The notes: generated from the letters alone by a model not told the origin. A stretch of 64,000 nucleotides of DNA from Acidimicrobiaceae bacterium (GCA_003133325.1 PKXA01000028.1:24213-88212); one strand, 5' to 3'. Numbered from the stretch's first letter, positions 42,510 to 51,617 are shown. Program-made: numbers and translations.

Positions 42510-42866
42510 TCACGAGCTTCCCCATTTGGGTTGGGCTTGCTCGTCGAGATCATCCAAGAGGATTCCTTGAGCCGCCAGAACTCCCTCAAGAAGTTCCCGC
42601 TCGTGTTGTGGTGGACCGAATTTGTGCAAATCGCAGTCGATCCCAAGACATCGAGCGAGCTCGATGAGGGCGATGTCGTAGGCCAGTTGGTCGGACACAG
42701 TGCCCACCATCCCGCCCGAACCAAGGCGCGGGAACGCACCCGTACCGAGTTGGCCCCGGCATCGGAGCAGTTCCGCTAACGCCTCACCGCTGGTGGGAAG
42801 GCGATCGGAGTCATGAACCCTGTCGAGAGCGGTCTCGAGGAGCTTGGTGTACAAAATCGTGGCCAT
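42510..42866 (-). CDS. Hypothetical protein, no recognised domain
   Basis: 118 residues with normal amino-acid composition and alternating helical patterns ('DQLAYDIALIELARCLGIDCDLHKFGPPQHERELLEGVLAAQGILLDDLDEQ'). Two Cys lie close together in LARCLGIDCDL. Not recognised. It is on the minus strand between a doubtful reading frame (42867-43282) and the IDH-like gene (211 bp downstream), so may be co-transcribed with the latter. The opposite-strand ORF at 42387-42779 is the weaker candidate by composition. Confidence 0.6.
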   Translation of the reverse strand: MATILYTKLLETALDRVHDSDRLPTSGEALAELLRCRGQLGTGAFPRLGSGGMVGTVSDQLAYDIALIELARCLGIDCDLHKFGPPQHERELLEGVLAAQGILLDDLDEQAQPKWGSS

Positions 42867-43282
42867 TCAGCCGTCAACGCCGAGCGGCACCAGGTTTGGT
42901 GGGAGCGCCGCGAAGGCCTCGAGATGCCGACCGCGATTGGGCTGTGGCATTGGCCCCGTCTCTTGTCGATCAATGGATTGGTCGGTCTCGTTGGCGGCCC
43001 AGGCTCCAAAGCTCATAGCAGCCATCATGGCCCGTCTCGCAATCTCCCTATAGGGCCAATAGTCACGTCTTGTCCGTCGGCAGCGAGCACTGCCAGATGC
43101 CCGACGGCCTGGTCGGTCAAGGCCAAAAGGGGCGCGAAGGCCCGCTTTTCGTGGCAACCAACTGAAGTCGGCGAGCCAAGCGACAGGTAGGTCACGCCGC
43201 TCGCGTGGCCGCGCCAGGAGCCCGGATTGCCGCCATCGCCCACGTGAGGCGCCACCTCGAGGCATGACACGAAAGCAGCCAA
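42867..43282 (-). pseudogene. Possible frameshifted small gene between MscL and hypothetical gene
   Basis: Two partial minus-strand readings join here. 43282-43025 gives '..LLALTDQAVGHLAVLAADGQDVTIG' and ends at a stop. A second frame continues '..IARRAMMAAMSFGAWAANETDQSID' to a stop overlapping the next ATG. A single frameshift near 43040-43060 would fuse them into one ~135-residue product. Neither half has a recognised domain and both starts are weak, so this could equally be non-coding. Confidence 0.25.
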
Positions 43283-43318
43283 CGTGGTGAGAGCCGCTCC
43301 TTGTGGATCGGGATCAGT

Positions 43319-43735
43319 TCAGCTGTTGGCGGAAAGTTCGCTGGCGCAGTACTTGCACTTGGTGGCGTCCACCGGCAGATCGCCCGACAGGCAGTGTGGG
43401 CACTTCTTGGTCGGAGCCGGATTGCCGAAGACGGTCGTACCCTGCTTGTTCATGTGAGCCTTGTACGGGACGACCAGGACGAAATAGATGACGGCCATGA
43501 AGGTGATGAAGTAGATGATGGCGGAGATGAACGCGCCCACGTTGATGGTTTGGCCGTTGAGGACCCAACCGAGCCCACTGGAAGAGGACTTCCCGGCGAC
43601 GGAGTTGACCAGGGGCGTGATGATGTTGTCAGTGAAAGCCTTGATCAGAGTGCTGAAGGCCAATGCCACGACCAAGCCGACGGCGATGACGATCAAGTCG
43701 CCCTGCATGAGGAAATTCTTGAAGCCCTTGAACAT
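43319..43735 (-). CDS. mscL: Large-conductance mechanosensitive channel MscL with C-terminal zinc ribbon
   Basis: 138-residue protein. Residues ~1-95 are a standard MscL: 'MFKGFKNFLMQGDLIVIAVGLVVALAFSTLI' (TM1, pore) and 'INVGAFISAIIYFITFMAVIYFVLVVPY' (TM2). The usual C-terminal helical bundle is followed or replaced by a zinc ribbon, KKCPHCLSGDLPVDATKCKYCASEL (CxxC...CxxC). The channel releases solutes on hypo-osmotic shock as a pentamer in the membrane; the ribbon would hang on the cytoplasmic side. Good AAGGAG before ATG 43735. The long track ORF upstream is a frame extension only. Confidence 0.92.
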   Translation of the reverse strand: MFKGFKNFLMQGDLIVIAVGLVVALAFSTLIKAFTDNIITPLVNSVAGKSSSSGLGWVLNGQTINVGAFISAIIYFITFMAVIYFVLVVPYKAHMNKQGTTVFGNPAPTKKCPHCLSGDLPVDATKCKYCASELSANS

Positions 43736-44097
43736 GGCCAACTCCTTGCTGAACCGCCAGGGCGGTTGGTGTGTTGATGCGATGTGGGTTCCCGGTGCGG
43801 TGACAATCCTGAGGGAATGCTCGGGCCCGGCCAATTGGGTCGGGCCTTTGGAACACCCAGGATTCCCCGGTCATCGTCCCCGGTCAAACCGGGTTTGAAA
43901 CAAGGCGTAGCGGCCCGGCCCCGGCCCAGGCCCCGGCTACGAGGACGGTCCGCCTGTGCGATAGCGTCCGACGAAGAACTGTTGGGAACCTTCTATTTGT
44001 GCGGTGGTGGGAATCAGCCATCGTTGACGCCCATGCCGGGGATGACCATGTGGGGGCAGATGACCGTGATCAGTGGACCGGCCCCGCCGGCAGACGG
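43736..44097. other. Divergent intergenic region mscL / monooxygenase
   Basis: 362 bp holding the two outward promoters. A very GC-rich stretch with repeated GGCCC/CCCCGG blocks lies at about 43910-43945. No clear -35/-10 pair, gene or operator was identified. Confidence 0.5.
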
Positions 44098-45543
44098 ATG
44101 ACAATGCGAATCGCCATCATCGGGGCCGGGATGGCCGGAATCCTGAGCGCCGTCAAACTGACCGAGGCGGGTTTGACGGACGTCACCGTCTACGAGAAGG
44201 CCGATCGTCTCGGTGGGACGTGGAGAGAGAACACCTACCCCGGGATCGCCTGTGACGTTCCCTCTCATCTCTACAGCTACTCGTTTCACCTCAACCCCTA
44301 CTGGAGCCATCCGTATTCACCGGGTCAGGAGATTCAGGCGTACCTCGAAGACGTGGCGCGTGCCCATCAGGTCGACGGGCTCATCCGGTTCGGCGAAGAG
44401 GTCATCGAATGTGCATGGAGGGATCGGCAGTGGCACCTGGAGACCTCCAGCGGTCTTCATGACGAGGTCGACTTCGTGATCGCCGCCACCGGTGTCCTCC
44501 ATCATCCGAACTACCCCGAAATCGAGGGCATCGAGACTTTTGGGGGTGCCATCTTCCACAGTTCGCGATGGGATCACCGGGTGGCCATCGACGGTGCGCG
44601 GGTCGGGATCGTCGGGACCGGTTCGACAGCTGTGCAGATGGTGTCGGCAGTCGTCGATCGGGCCCAGAAGCTCTCCCTCTTCCAACGAACTCCCCAGTGG
44701 ATCATGCCCCAGGAGAACCCGGCCTATGGCGAGGAGGAGAGAGAGGACTGGATCCAGAATCCGCAGAAGTTGCAGAAACTCCACGGGAACCTCTCGGAGC
44801 TCTTCGCCGGCTTTGCCAATGGCATCGTGGATGCCGAGTCGCCACAGATGACGATGATCGCCGATCTCTGCCGGCAAAACCTCGAGGTGAAGGTGACCGA
44901 TCCGGTCCTGCGGGAGAAACTCCGGCCCAACTACAGGGCCGCGTGCAAGCGTCTCGTCATCTCTCCGAATTTCTACGAAAGCATGCAGAAGGCGAATGCC
45001 GAGTTGGTCACCGAGCCCATCGAACGCATCGAGACCCGGGGCGTTCGCACCGACGACGGACGGCTGCACGACCTCGACGTCCTGGTACTCGCCACCGGTT
45101 TCAAAGTCGATGCCTTCATGCGGCCGATGTCGGTGATCGGGCGTGACGGCAAGGATCTGTCGCAGGTGTGGGCCGACCGCCCGAACGCCTATCTGTCGAT
45201 ATCGATCCCCGACTTCCCGAACTTCGTCATGTTGAACGGGCCCAACGGGCCGGTCGGGAATTTTTCCCTCATCGAGGTCGCAGAGATGCAGTTCGACTAC
45301 ATCATGCAGTTGATCGATCTCGTCCACTCGGGTCAGTGTCGGGAGATCAGTGCCACCCAGGTCGCCATGGACCAGTTCGAGACCGAACGGGTGGAGGCCG
45401 CCGCCACCACCATCTGGAGCACGGGTTGCCGTAGCTGGTATCTCGACGACCGCGGGATCCCGGCCACATGGCCCTGGTCATTCGATCGATTCCGCGCCGA
45501 AATGGAACGGCCGAAGATGGTGGCGTACGACCGACGCGGTTAG
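44098..45543 (+). CDS. Baeyer-Villiger-type flavin monooxygenase
   Basis: 481-residue FAD/NADPH monooxygenase. FAD motif GAGMAG (~9-14), the Baeyer-Villiger fingerprint FGGAIFHSSRWDH (FxGxxxHxxxW, ~148-160), NADPH motif 'GIVGTGSTAVQ', and 'DVLVLATGFKVDAFM' near the C-terminal part. It inserts oxygen into ketones, or oxidises N/S atoms in the related FMO branch, using NADPH and O2; the physiological substrate is unknown. Start codon ATG 44098 or 44104. It is convergent with the ABC1 kinase gene (54 bp between stops). Confidence 0.9.
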   Translation: MTMRIAIIGAGMAGILSAVKLTEAGLTDVTVYEKADRLGGTWRENTYPGIACDVPSHLYSYSFHLNPYWSHPYSPGQEIQAYLEDVARAHQVDGLIRFGEEVIECAWRDRQWHLETSSGLHDEVDFVIAATGVLHHPNYPEIEGIETFGGAIFHSSRWDHRVAIDGARVGIVGTGSTAVQMVSAVVDRAQKLSLFQRTPQWIMPQENPAYGEEEREDWIQNPQKLQKLHGNLSELFAGFANGIVDAESPQMTMIADLCRQNLEVKVTDPVLREKLRPNYRAACKRLVISPNFYESMQKANAELVTEPIERIETRGVRTDDGRLHDLDVLVLATGFKVDAFMRPMSVIGRDGKDLSQVWADRPNAYLSISIPDFPNFVMLNGPNGPVGNFSLIEVAEMQFDYIMQLIDLVHSGQCREISATQVAMDQFETERVEAAATTIWSTGCRSWYLDDRGIPATWPWSFDRFRAEMERPKMVAYDRRG

Positions 45544-45597
45544 GCCGGCGCGAGGGGAATGCCCCTGTGGGTGCACCCGTGAATCCGGGGAGCCTGG

Positions 45598-47043
45598 TTA
45601 CTGCGGCAGTTGAATGCCGAGGTCCGCGGCTTTGGCCACAGCCGCTGCGGGGAAGATGTTCCTGACCAGAAATGGGTCTCTCACCATCAGATAGTCGGGC
45701 ACCAGAGCCTTGGTGTAGCGCTCGAGGTAGAGGAGTTGCTTGGCGATGAGCACCATTTCCCGCGGTGCGGTGGCGCCGAGTGATTCCGCAATGTCGAAAG
45801 CCTGTTTGAGCAATTCCCCGAGGTTGAGGCCGGACACCGATTGGTCCAGAAGCGGGTCGAGGACCATGCTGAGTTGCTCCCCGACCACCTCATCGCTGAT
45901 GTCCATGGCAGCCGGGAAGATCTCGACCCGGCGGAAGGCTCGGGCGATGCGGGTGTAGTCGCGATCGAACAGAATGGTGAAGAGCAAGTCGGAGAAGAAC
46001 TGCTTCCACGTGCTGTCCAGTTCCCCCATGATGCCGAAATCGAGAAACGAACACCGTCCGTCGTCGAGGAGCCACATGTTCCCGGCATGCATGTCCCCAT
46101 GGAACGGGCCATGGACCACGGCCGCCTCGAGCCACGCCTTGCACCCTCGGCGAAGGACCAGTTCGGCGTCGATGTCCCGTTCGCGGATGGTGTCGAATGC
46201 GTCCATCGGGATGCCCACCATGCGCTCCATGCAGATCATGTGGGGACCGCAGTAGTCCCAGTAGACCTCTGGCGCCGTCACCCAGCGGTTGTCGCCGAAT
46301 GCACCGATACGGTCCCGGAAGGTTGCCTGACGGTGCGCCTCGAGGGCGAAGTTCAGCTCCTGGTTGGTCACATCGTGCAGGTCTTTGATGATGGCGGGCG
46401 CATTGAAGCGGGATCCGGCCTTGGTCCGGGCCAGCACCAACGCCAGTTTGTGCAGGATCCGTAGGTCGGTGTTCATCCGCCGTGCGATGTCAGGACGTTG
46501 CACCTTGACGACGGCATCGCGTCCGTCGGGCAACACACAAGCATGGACTTGGGCGATCGAGGCGGCCGACAACGGCCGATCGTCGAACGAATGGAAGAGC
46601 TGGGCCGGCGACCGACCAAGATCATCCCGGATGAGACGGTGCACAGTGTCGGATGAAAAGGGGGGAACCTCGTCGAGGCAGCGTTGACAGGCATCGGCAA
46701 GCGGAGCGGGGAACAAGCCGGGGGACGAGGCGACCAGTTGCCCGAGTTTGACGAACGTCGGGCCCAGCGTCTCGAAGCCGTCCACCACCGCGCCGGCGGC
46801 GAGGACCGACCAGCGCTGTCGGATCTGGCCCAGTTTGCGAGGGAAGACCTGCAGCAGGGCCATCACCATGACGAGACCGATGGTGACCACCCGACCGAGC
46901 TCACGCCCACCGAATCGATCAATGGCCGGTGTAAGAACGGCCAGGTCCGCCTGCGGGGGCCCCATGGAATAGGGCCCGCGGAAATTGCTGACGACCCCGG
47001 CACCACCGAAGGTATCGGCCACCCGGCGCTCCATGTCGCTCAT
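45598..47043 (-). CDS. ABC1/AarF (UbiB-like) atypical kinase
   Basis: 481-residue ABC1-family protein. The KxGQ signature GPTFVKLGQLVASSPG, the Ala-rich loop 'LSAASIAQVHACVLPDG', catalytic-loop-like 'FHGDMHAGNMWLLDDG' (HGDxHxxN) and the metal motif 'FLDFG' are all visible. Members are ATP-dependent factors in quinone and lipid biology. In mycobacteria and related actinobacteria such genes sit next to lipid-modifying enzymes. The ATG overlaps the MerR stop (ATGA), and the EphD-like gene precedes that, so three genes form one coupled operon. Confidence 0.92.
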   Translation of the reverse strand: MSDMERRVADTFGGAGVVSNFRGPYSMGPPQADLAVLTPAIDRFGGRELGRVVTIGLVMVMALLQVFPRKLGQIRQRWSVLAAGAVVDGFETLGPTFVKLGQLVASSPGLFPAPLADACQRCLDEVPPFSSDTVHRLIRDDLGRSPAQLFHSFDDRPLSAASIAQVHACVLPDGRDAVVKVQRPDIARRMNTDLRILHKLALVLARTKAGSRFNAPAIIKDLHDVTNQELNFALEAHRQATFRDRIGAFGDNRWVTAPEVYWDYCGPHMICMERMVGIPMDAFDTIRERDIDAELVLRRGCKAWLEAAVVHGPFHGDMHAGNMWLLDDGRCSFLDFGIMGELDSTWKQFFSDLLFTILFDRDYTRIARAFRRVEIFPAAMDISDEVVGEQLSMVLDPLLDQSVSGLNLGELLKQAFDIAESLGATAPREMVLIAKQLLYLERYTKALVPDYLMVRDPFLVRNIFPAAAVAKAADLGIQLPQ

Positions 47044-47849
47044 GACTCTCGGTCACTCACCGACGGTGACGGCTGGGCCAGCATCCCCTCGAGGCGTATC
47101 CCGAACTCCATGTCCGCGGTCTGCTGCAGGGCAAGATCCAGCTCAGCGGTAACGACAGTTGTGGCGAGCGGACGCATGCGCAGCACGATGCCGGCCAGGT
47201 TCTCGGCATTGCGAGCCGAAGGCACCCCGTCGACCAGGTGTGGCTCGATGACATGGTGCACCACCATCTGCACGAACCGACCGGCGATGGCATCGACGTC
47301 GGACCGGAGCTGCCGGAGCTCGGCAAAGAGGTCTTCGAGGGGAATCCCCAACCGGGCCAGCTCGACGATGGCACGCAGAAGCCTCGGGCTCGGCACGCGA
47401 ACCCGCTCCCCGTCGGGATCGACTTCGACGAGGCGCATCCGTGCTGCCTGATCGATTACGACGGGATCCTCGAGCGACAAGCCGTAGTGCACGAGGATCT
47501 CAGCAATGGTTCCGCGTTCGCCAACTTCGTCGCTGAAGATGCCCATCAACTCCCGGCCCATGCCGAACAGGTCGCCGAGGTCCTGACCATGGCTCCAATT
47601 GTCGAGCAGCTCGCCGATGTTGCCCAGGGAGTACCCCCGCTCCAGCAATGACCCGATCAGACGCAGACGAACCAGGTGGGCCGGGCTGTACCAGGCAGTC
47701 CTCCCGATCCGTCGCGGCGACGGCAGGAGCCCACGATCTTGATAGGCACGCACATTGCGGACGGTGGTGCCGCCGGCGTGGGCCAGTTCATCGATGCGCA
47801 TCTCGTCGGGCGTCGGTTCGGCCCGGTTCTCCGGGCGCCCCGATGTCAT
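47040..47849 (-). CDS. MerR-family transcriptional regulator
   Basis: 269-residue regulator: N-terminal MerR helix-turn-helix ('MRIDELAHAGGTTVRNVRAYQDRGLLPSPRRIGRTAWYS', ~17-55), dimerisation helix, and a ~190-residue C-terminal domain without recognised ligand motif. The family binds promoters with long spacers and activates on ligand. It sits between EphD-like and ABC1 genes with one-base and four-base overlaps, so it is probably autoregulated with them. No operator was identified. Confidence 0.88.
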   Translation of the reverse strand: MTSGRPENRAEPTPDEMRIDELAHAGGTTVRNVRAYQDRGLLPSPRRIGRTAWYSPAHLVRLRLIGSLLERGYSLGNIGELLDNWSHGQDLGDLFGMGRELMGIFSDEVGERGTIAEILVHYGLSLEDPVVIDQAARMRLVEVDPDGERVRVPSPRLLRAIVELARLGIPLEDLFAELRQLRSDVDAIAGRFVQMVVHHVIEPHLVDGVPSARNAENLAGIVLRMRPLATTVVTAELDLALQQTADMEFGIRLEGMLAQPSPSVSDRES

Positions 47850-49606
47850 CAGGTGCGAGCCGCCGATGGGTCCGGGTGGCGAGATGGGGAGGGAATGAGG
47901 TCGATGCGGGCGATTGCCCGGCGCAAGCGGGGTGTGAAGCGTAGGCTGAACAACCCGAGGTGCGCCTCGGTGGCCACCGCCATCAGGGGCCGGTCACCAT
48001 CGACGGCTCGCAGTACGGCGTCGGCCACGATCTCGGGGGTGATGTGGCGACGCTTGTAGAGGCGATCAGCCGCCTGACGCCGGGAGTCCTGTTCATCGGC
48101 ATCGAACCCCACATAACGGGTGGTGGTGGCGATGCCGGTGTCAACGAACCCCGGGCAGATGGCACTCACGCCGATGCCACGATCGGCGAGCTCGGCTCGG
48201 AGGCACTCGGTCAACATCAGTACCGCGGCCTTGGACGTGGCGTAGGCGGACAGCGACCGTGACGGGGTAAAGGCGGCGGCCGACGCCACATTGACGATGT
48301 GGCCGATCTCTCCGTTGTCCACCATCAGGCGCCCGAAGGCGCGTGAGCCGCGGATGACCCCCCACAGGTTGACGCCGAGGATCTGTTCCCAGTCGTCATA
48401 GGTGGTGTCGAGGAAGCTCCCCGCCATTCCGATCCCGGCGTTGTTGACCACCACGGTGGGGGCGCCGTGTTCGGCGCCAACCTTGGCCGCCAGCGCCTCC
48501 ATGGCCGCACCGTCGGTCACATCCATTTGATGGAACTCGGCAGTGGCCCCGGCAGACCGGCACAGTCCGGCGGTGTGCTCCGCGGCATCAGCCGACAGGT
48601 CGGTGGCGATGATGTGTGCGCCACGCTGGGCAAAAGCCAGGCAGACGGAACGCCCGATACCCGAGCCGGCTCCGGTGACCACCACCACGGGTGCCGGGCT
48701 ACGACCGGCGGGCTTGGCTCCCGCCTCGACGGCGGCAACGTGTTCGCTCACCCATCGGGCTACCTGGCCTGGTCGTGACCGGGGAAGCCAGTGTCGGCCA
48801 CCGACGTCACGACGGACGAAGGTGGTCGCCAGGTCCTCCATGCCGTCCACCAGGGATGGTGTCACGAAGGCGTCGCCGGAGGCCACCAGGAGCTGCACGG
48901 GAACCTCGGTATGCACCCTTTCCGGTCGCCCGGTGTGTTGGAAGATGTTGGCCCGGTAGAGGTCGACCCCCCGGGCCGCATCGGTGGCGAGGCTGGGTCC
49001 CGGCCAGTTCTCGTCGATGGTCGCACCCTCGCGTCGTTCCAACATCATCGGCCACAGACGGGCGAGGCCGTGGCGCCAGGCAAACGGGGCGAGGGGCGTA
49101 TGGAAGGCGTAGATGTACCAAGAGTGGGTGGCCTGATCGAGGAGTTCCCGCCAGTGCCCGGCACCCGGTCGCATCCGGGCCCGAATCCACCCGCCGACGT
49201 GATCGAGGCTGGGCCCTGACATCGAGGTATAGCTGGCAAAACGAGGAGCGGCACCGGGATCGGTGACCGCGGCCCACGATTGGATCGAGCCCCAGTCGTG
49301 GCCGACCAGGTGGACGGGCCGATCGGGTGAGACGGCGTCGGCGACCGCCACCAGGTCGGCGACGAGAGCTTCCATCCGGTACCCCGAACGCCCGTTGGGG
49401 ACGCCGGACCCGCCGGCACCGCGGACGTCATAGGTCACGACGTGGTGATCGGCCTCGAGATTCTCGGCCACCAGATCCCACACGTGGTGATTGTCGGGGT
49501 AGCCGTGGACGAGGATGACGGTGGGAGCGCCGGCTCGGCCGCGCTCGTGGACGGCCAGGGACAGACCTCCCCATCCGGCCACGGTGCGGCTGCGGAGTTC
49601 GGTCAT
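47849..49606 (-). CDS. ephD: EphD-like bifunctional alpha/beta hydrolase-short chain dehydrogenase
   Basis: 585-residue fusion. N-terminal alpha/beta hydrolase of the epoxide-hydrolase type (~1-290): oxyanion HGYPDNHHVWD, nucleophile Asp104 in GHDWGS, and a C-terminal His in 'GRHWLP'. C-terminal SDR (~305-570): TGAGSGIG cofactor motif, NNAGIG, 'NVASAAAF' Ser and the catalytic YATSK. Length and order match mycobacterial EphD, implicated in turnover of epoxy- or ketomycolic-type lipids. Substrate here is unknown, since mycolates are not established for this organism. First gene of the operon with MerR and ABC1 kinase. Confidence 0.88.
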   Translation of the reverse strand: MTELRSRTVAGWGGLSLAVHERGRAGAPTVILVHGYPDNHHVWDLVAENLEADHHVVTYDVRGAGGSGVPNGRSGYRMEALVADLVAVADAVSPDRPVHLVGHDWGSIQSWAAVTDPGAAPRFASYTSMSGPSLDHVGGWIRARMRPGAGHWRELLDQATHSWYIYAFHTPLAPFAWRHGLARLWPMMLERREGATIDENWPGPSLATDAARGVDLYRANIFQHTGRPERVHTEVPVQLLVASGDAFVTPSLVDGMEDLATTFVRRDVGGRHWLPRSRPGQVARWVSEHVAAVEAGAKPAGRSPAPVVVVTGAGSGIGRSVCLAFAQRGAHIIATDLSADAAEHTAGLCRSAGATAEFHQMDVTDGAAMEALAAKVGAEHGAPTVVVNNAGIGMAGSFLDTTYDDWEQILGVNLWGVIRGSRAFGRLMVDNGEIGHIVNVASAAAFTPSRSLSAYATSKAAVLMLTECLRAELADRGIGVSAICPGFVDTGIATTTRYVGFDADEQDSRRQAADRLYKRRHITPEIVADAVLRAVDGDRPLMAVATEAHLGLFSLRFTPRLRRAIARIDLIPSPSRHPDPSAART

Positions 49607-49770
49607 CGGAGACCGATATCGGCGGTGTGGCCCCGCCGCGGGAGGTTTCCGGCCACGGATTCGGCCACCTCGTGGGTCAATGGTTGCCCCTGTCCGAAGG
49701 CAACCAACCGGTTACGGGAGTCGGCGGAGATCGTCATCACTCGAGACTGTGTCAGTACCCAATGGCATTG

Positions 49771-50403
49771 TCAACCGGACGTCACCTCTCCGGAGGGGGG
49801 ACCCATCGGCGGTGGCTGGGTCGACCATGCCACATACATGGCGATCAATCCCTCAGTTGCCTGCTCTATGAATTCGGCGTCGCGCCCGGCGTCACCGACA
49901 TGGAGCCATGCCTGTACGGCTTCGACCAGATAGGCGACGATGGTTCGGTCTGCCCAGGCCCGGATGACCGGGTCGGCAATGGTGGTTCCCACCATGCGGT
50001 CGGCGACCTCGACCGCCTTGGCCCACCACCTGTCGTAGTACGAGGCGAACCGCGCCTCGCGAAGCGAATGTCCGGTGAGTAATCGGAAACCGTCCGGATT
50101 CTCCCGGGCCACCGACAGCATCGATCCCACGATGTATCCCCGTCGCCCCGGGGCGTGCTCCACGCCTTGGATGAATTCGTCGCGGAGCCGCTCGGCCACC
50201 CGTTCGAGCACGGCGCGGTACAGGTCTTCTTTCGAATCGAAGTGCCGGTACACGATGAGGCGGGTGATCCCGGCTTCGGCGGCGACGTCATCCATGGAGG
50301 TGGCGGCGAACCCGCCACGGGCGAAGGCCGAGGCGGCGGCCCTGAGGACCTGCTCGTGCCGCTCGTCTTGACGCATCAGCCGCCGGGTCGGGGTAATGGT
50401 CAC
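49771..50403 (-). CDS. TetR-family repressor
   Basis: 210-residue TetR protein: HTH ~20-65 ('AASAFARGGFAATSMDDVAAEAGITRLIVYRHFDSKEDLYRAVL'), remainder a ligand-binding/dimer domain. GTG 50403 is chosen because it has GAGG nine bases upstream and lies downstream of the predicted promoter; the track start at 50439 lies inside the palindromic operator. It is divergent from the unknown ferritin-like candidate and LLM oxidoreductase genes and should repress both directions through that palindrome. Confidence 0.9.
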   Translation of the reverse strand: MTITPTRRLMRQDERHEQVLRAAASAFARGGFAATSMDDVAAEAGITRLIVYRHFDSKEDLYRAVLERVAERLRDEFIQGVEHAPGRRGYIVGSMLSVARENPDGFRLLTGHSLREARFASYYDRWWAKAVEVADRMVGTTIADPVIRAWADRTIVAYLVEAVQAWLHVGDAGRDAEFIEQATEGLIAMYVAWSTQPPPMGPPSGEVTSG

Positions 50404-50421
50404 GGGAGAAGCCTCATACTT

Positions 50422-50455
50422 GTCAAAGTGTATACGCATGCGTATACACTTTGAC
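50422..50455. promoter_or_regulatory. 34-bp perfect palindromic operator with divergent promoters
   Basis: GTCAAAGTGTATACGCA is followed immediately by its exact reverse complement. On the plus strand TTGTCA (50420-50425), 17 bp, TATACA (50443-50448) forms a good promoter. The mirror-image TCGTCA-N17-TATACA serves the minus strand toward tetR. A bound TetR dimer pair would block both. Confidence 0.88.
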
Positions 50456-50487
50456 GAACGGTACTACCGTCCCGAGGGGGGACTGCC

Positions 50488-51606
50488 ATGACGGCGTTGC
50501 AAACCGAATTCAGTGAGCCGGAGCTGTTGGCCGAACATGCCATCGCTGAGCCCTTGATCGTCAATGGTGTGCGTTGCCACGGGGGGTTCGACGAGGACGG
50601 CCACTACGTGTCACCCCGGACCAAGAACCGGTGGCCGGCCATCCGTGCCTGGGAAGAGCAGCGGCTCGCCCAGTTCGGCACCCCGATTCTCGATGTCCCC
50701 CTCGACACCTGGCCCGAGAGTTTCCCCAATGTCGCCCAGTCGAAGTTGCTTCTTCACCATGGTGTCCCCGAGCCGACGATCACCTCGCTCACCCGGATCG
50801 GGACAGTGGAGGGTTTCGGTGGGATGCTGCGCCTACTTCCGACCCCGGATTTTGCCGGTTGCTTCGATGAGGAGATTGCCGGGACCGCCATCGCCCACAT
50901 CGGTGGCGGGCTCTTCGAAGCTCATGCCCGTGACGAATCCGGCTTCGGAGATCAGGCCGGTCATGACCGCATGTGGTTCGCGGCCCGGGACATTGCCTTC
51001 GACAACCCGGCCACCGAAGATCACACCGCGCGCATGTTGGATCGCATGGGCATCGACACCTCCCCGAAATCCGCCGAACAGATCAGCCGGCTGCAGCGGG
51101 CAGCCATTGCCGGTCGAGTGCTTCCTGACGACATCGACTTCACCTTGGAAATGGTGGTGGGCCGGATGATCGGCCTCCTGTTGATCGAGATCTCCGCGTT
51201 CCACGGTTTCCGATGGGCGGAGGCGGTACTCAGTGATACCGAGTTGGTGGCCGGTGACGGTGCCGCTGCCACCCTGGTCTCCCACATCCGAGCGGACGAG
51301 ACACCTCATGTCGCCTGGCTGCGCACCGCTCTCTCCGAGATGCGGGACCGTACCTGGGTGGGAGAGAACGGACGCAAGCACCAGGGGACCTCCATGATCG
51401 AGAAGCTGTGGGACCGGGCGTTGGAGAACTCGCTTCTCTTACGCCGCCAGGAGAATTTGCAGTTCTTCATGAGCGAGATCGAAGAAGCCGTTGACGGCCG
51501 ACCCGGCGGAGCCGATCTGATCGAGGAGATGCTCAGCCTTGGAACTGTCACCCGGCTCGACGACGGTACGGTCGTCGACACCGCCGGCCAAGCTCTCCTC
51601 GGTTGA
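50488..51606 (+). CDS. Unknown protein, possible ferritin-like diiron oxygenase
   Basis: 372 residues, soluble, mostly helical. No family was confidently recognised. Suggestive metal-ligand clusters are 'EISAFHGFRWAEAVL' (Glu...His) and 'HIRADETPHVAWL' (His...Asp-Glu...His), spaced as in four-helix-bundle diiron proteins, plus 'GHDRMWFAARD'. ATG 50488 follows GAGGGGGG. It is first in an operon with an LLM flavin monooxygenase (11 bp gap) under divergent TetR control, so an oxidative step on a hydrophobic or xenobiotic substrate is a reasonable hypothesis. The diiron idea is inference from residue patterns only. Confidence 0.7.
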   Translation: MTALQTEFSEPELLAEHAIAEPLIVNGVRCHGGFDEDGHYVSPRTKNRWPAIRAWEEQRLAQFGTPILDVPLDTWPESFPNVAQSKLLLHHGVPEPTITSLTRIGTVEGFGGMLRLLPTPDFAGCFDEEIAGTAIAHIGGGLFEAHARDESGFGDQAGHDRMWFAARDIAFDNPATEDHTARMLDRMGIDTSPKSAEQISRLQRAAIAGRVLPDDIDFTLEMVVGRMIGLLLIEISAFHGFRWAEAVLSDTELVAGDGAAATLVSHIRADETPHVAWLRTALSEMRDRTWVGENGRKHQGTSMIEKLWDRALENSLLLRRQENLQFFMSEIEEAVDGRPGGADLIEEMLSLGTVTRLDDGTVVDTAGQALLG

Positions 51607-51617
51607 TCTGAACCGCC

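Noticed and set aside
48100-48600. Separate SDR gene inside the EphD-like ORF
   Set aside because: The reading frame is continuous from the hydrolase domain through the SDR motifs, and the fusion length matches EphD.
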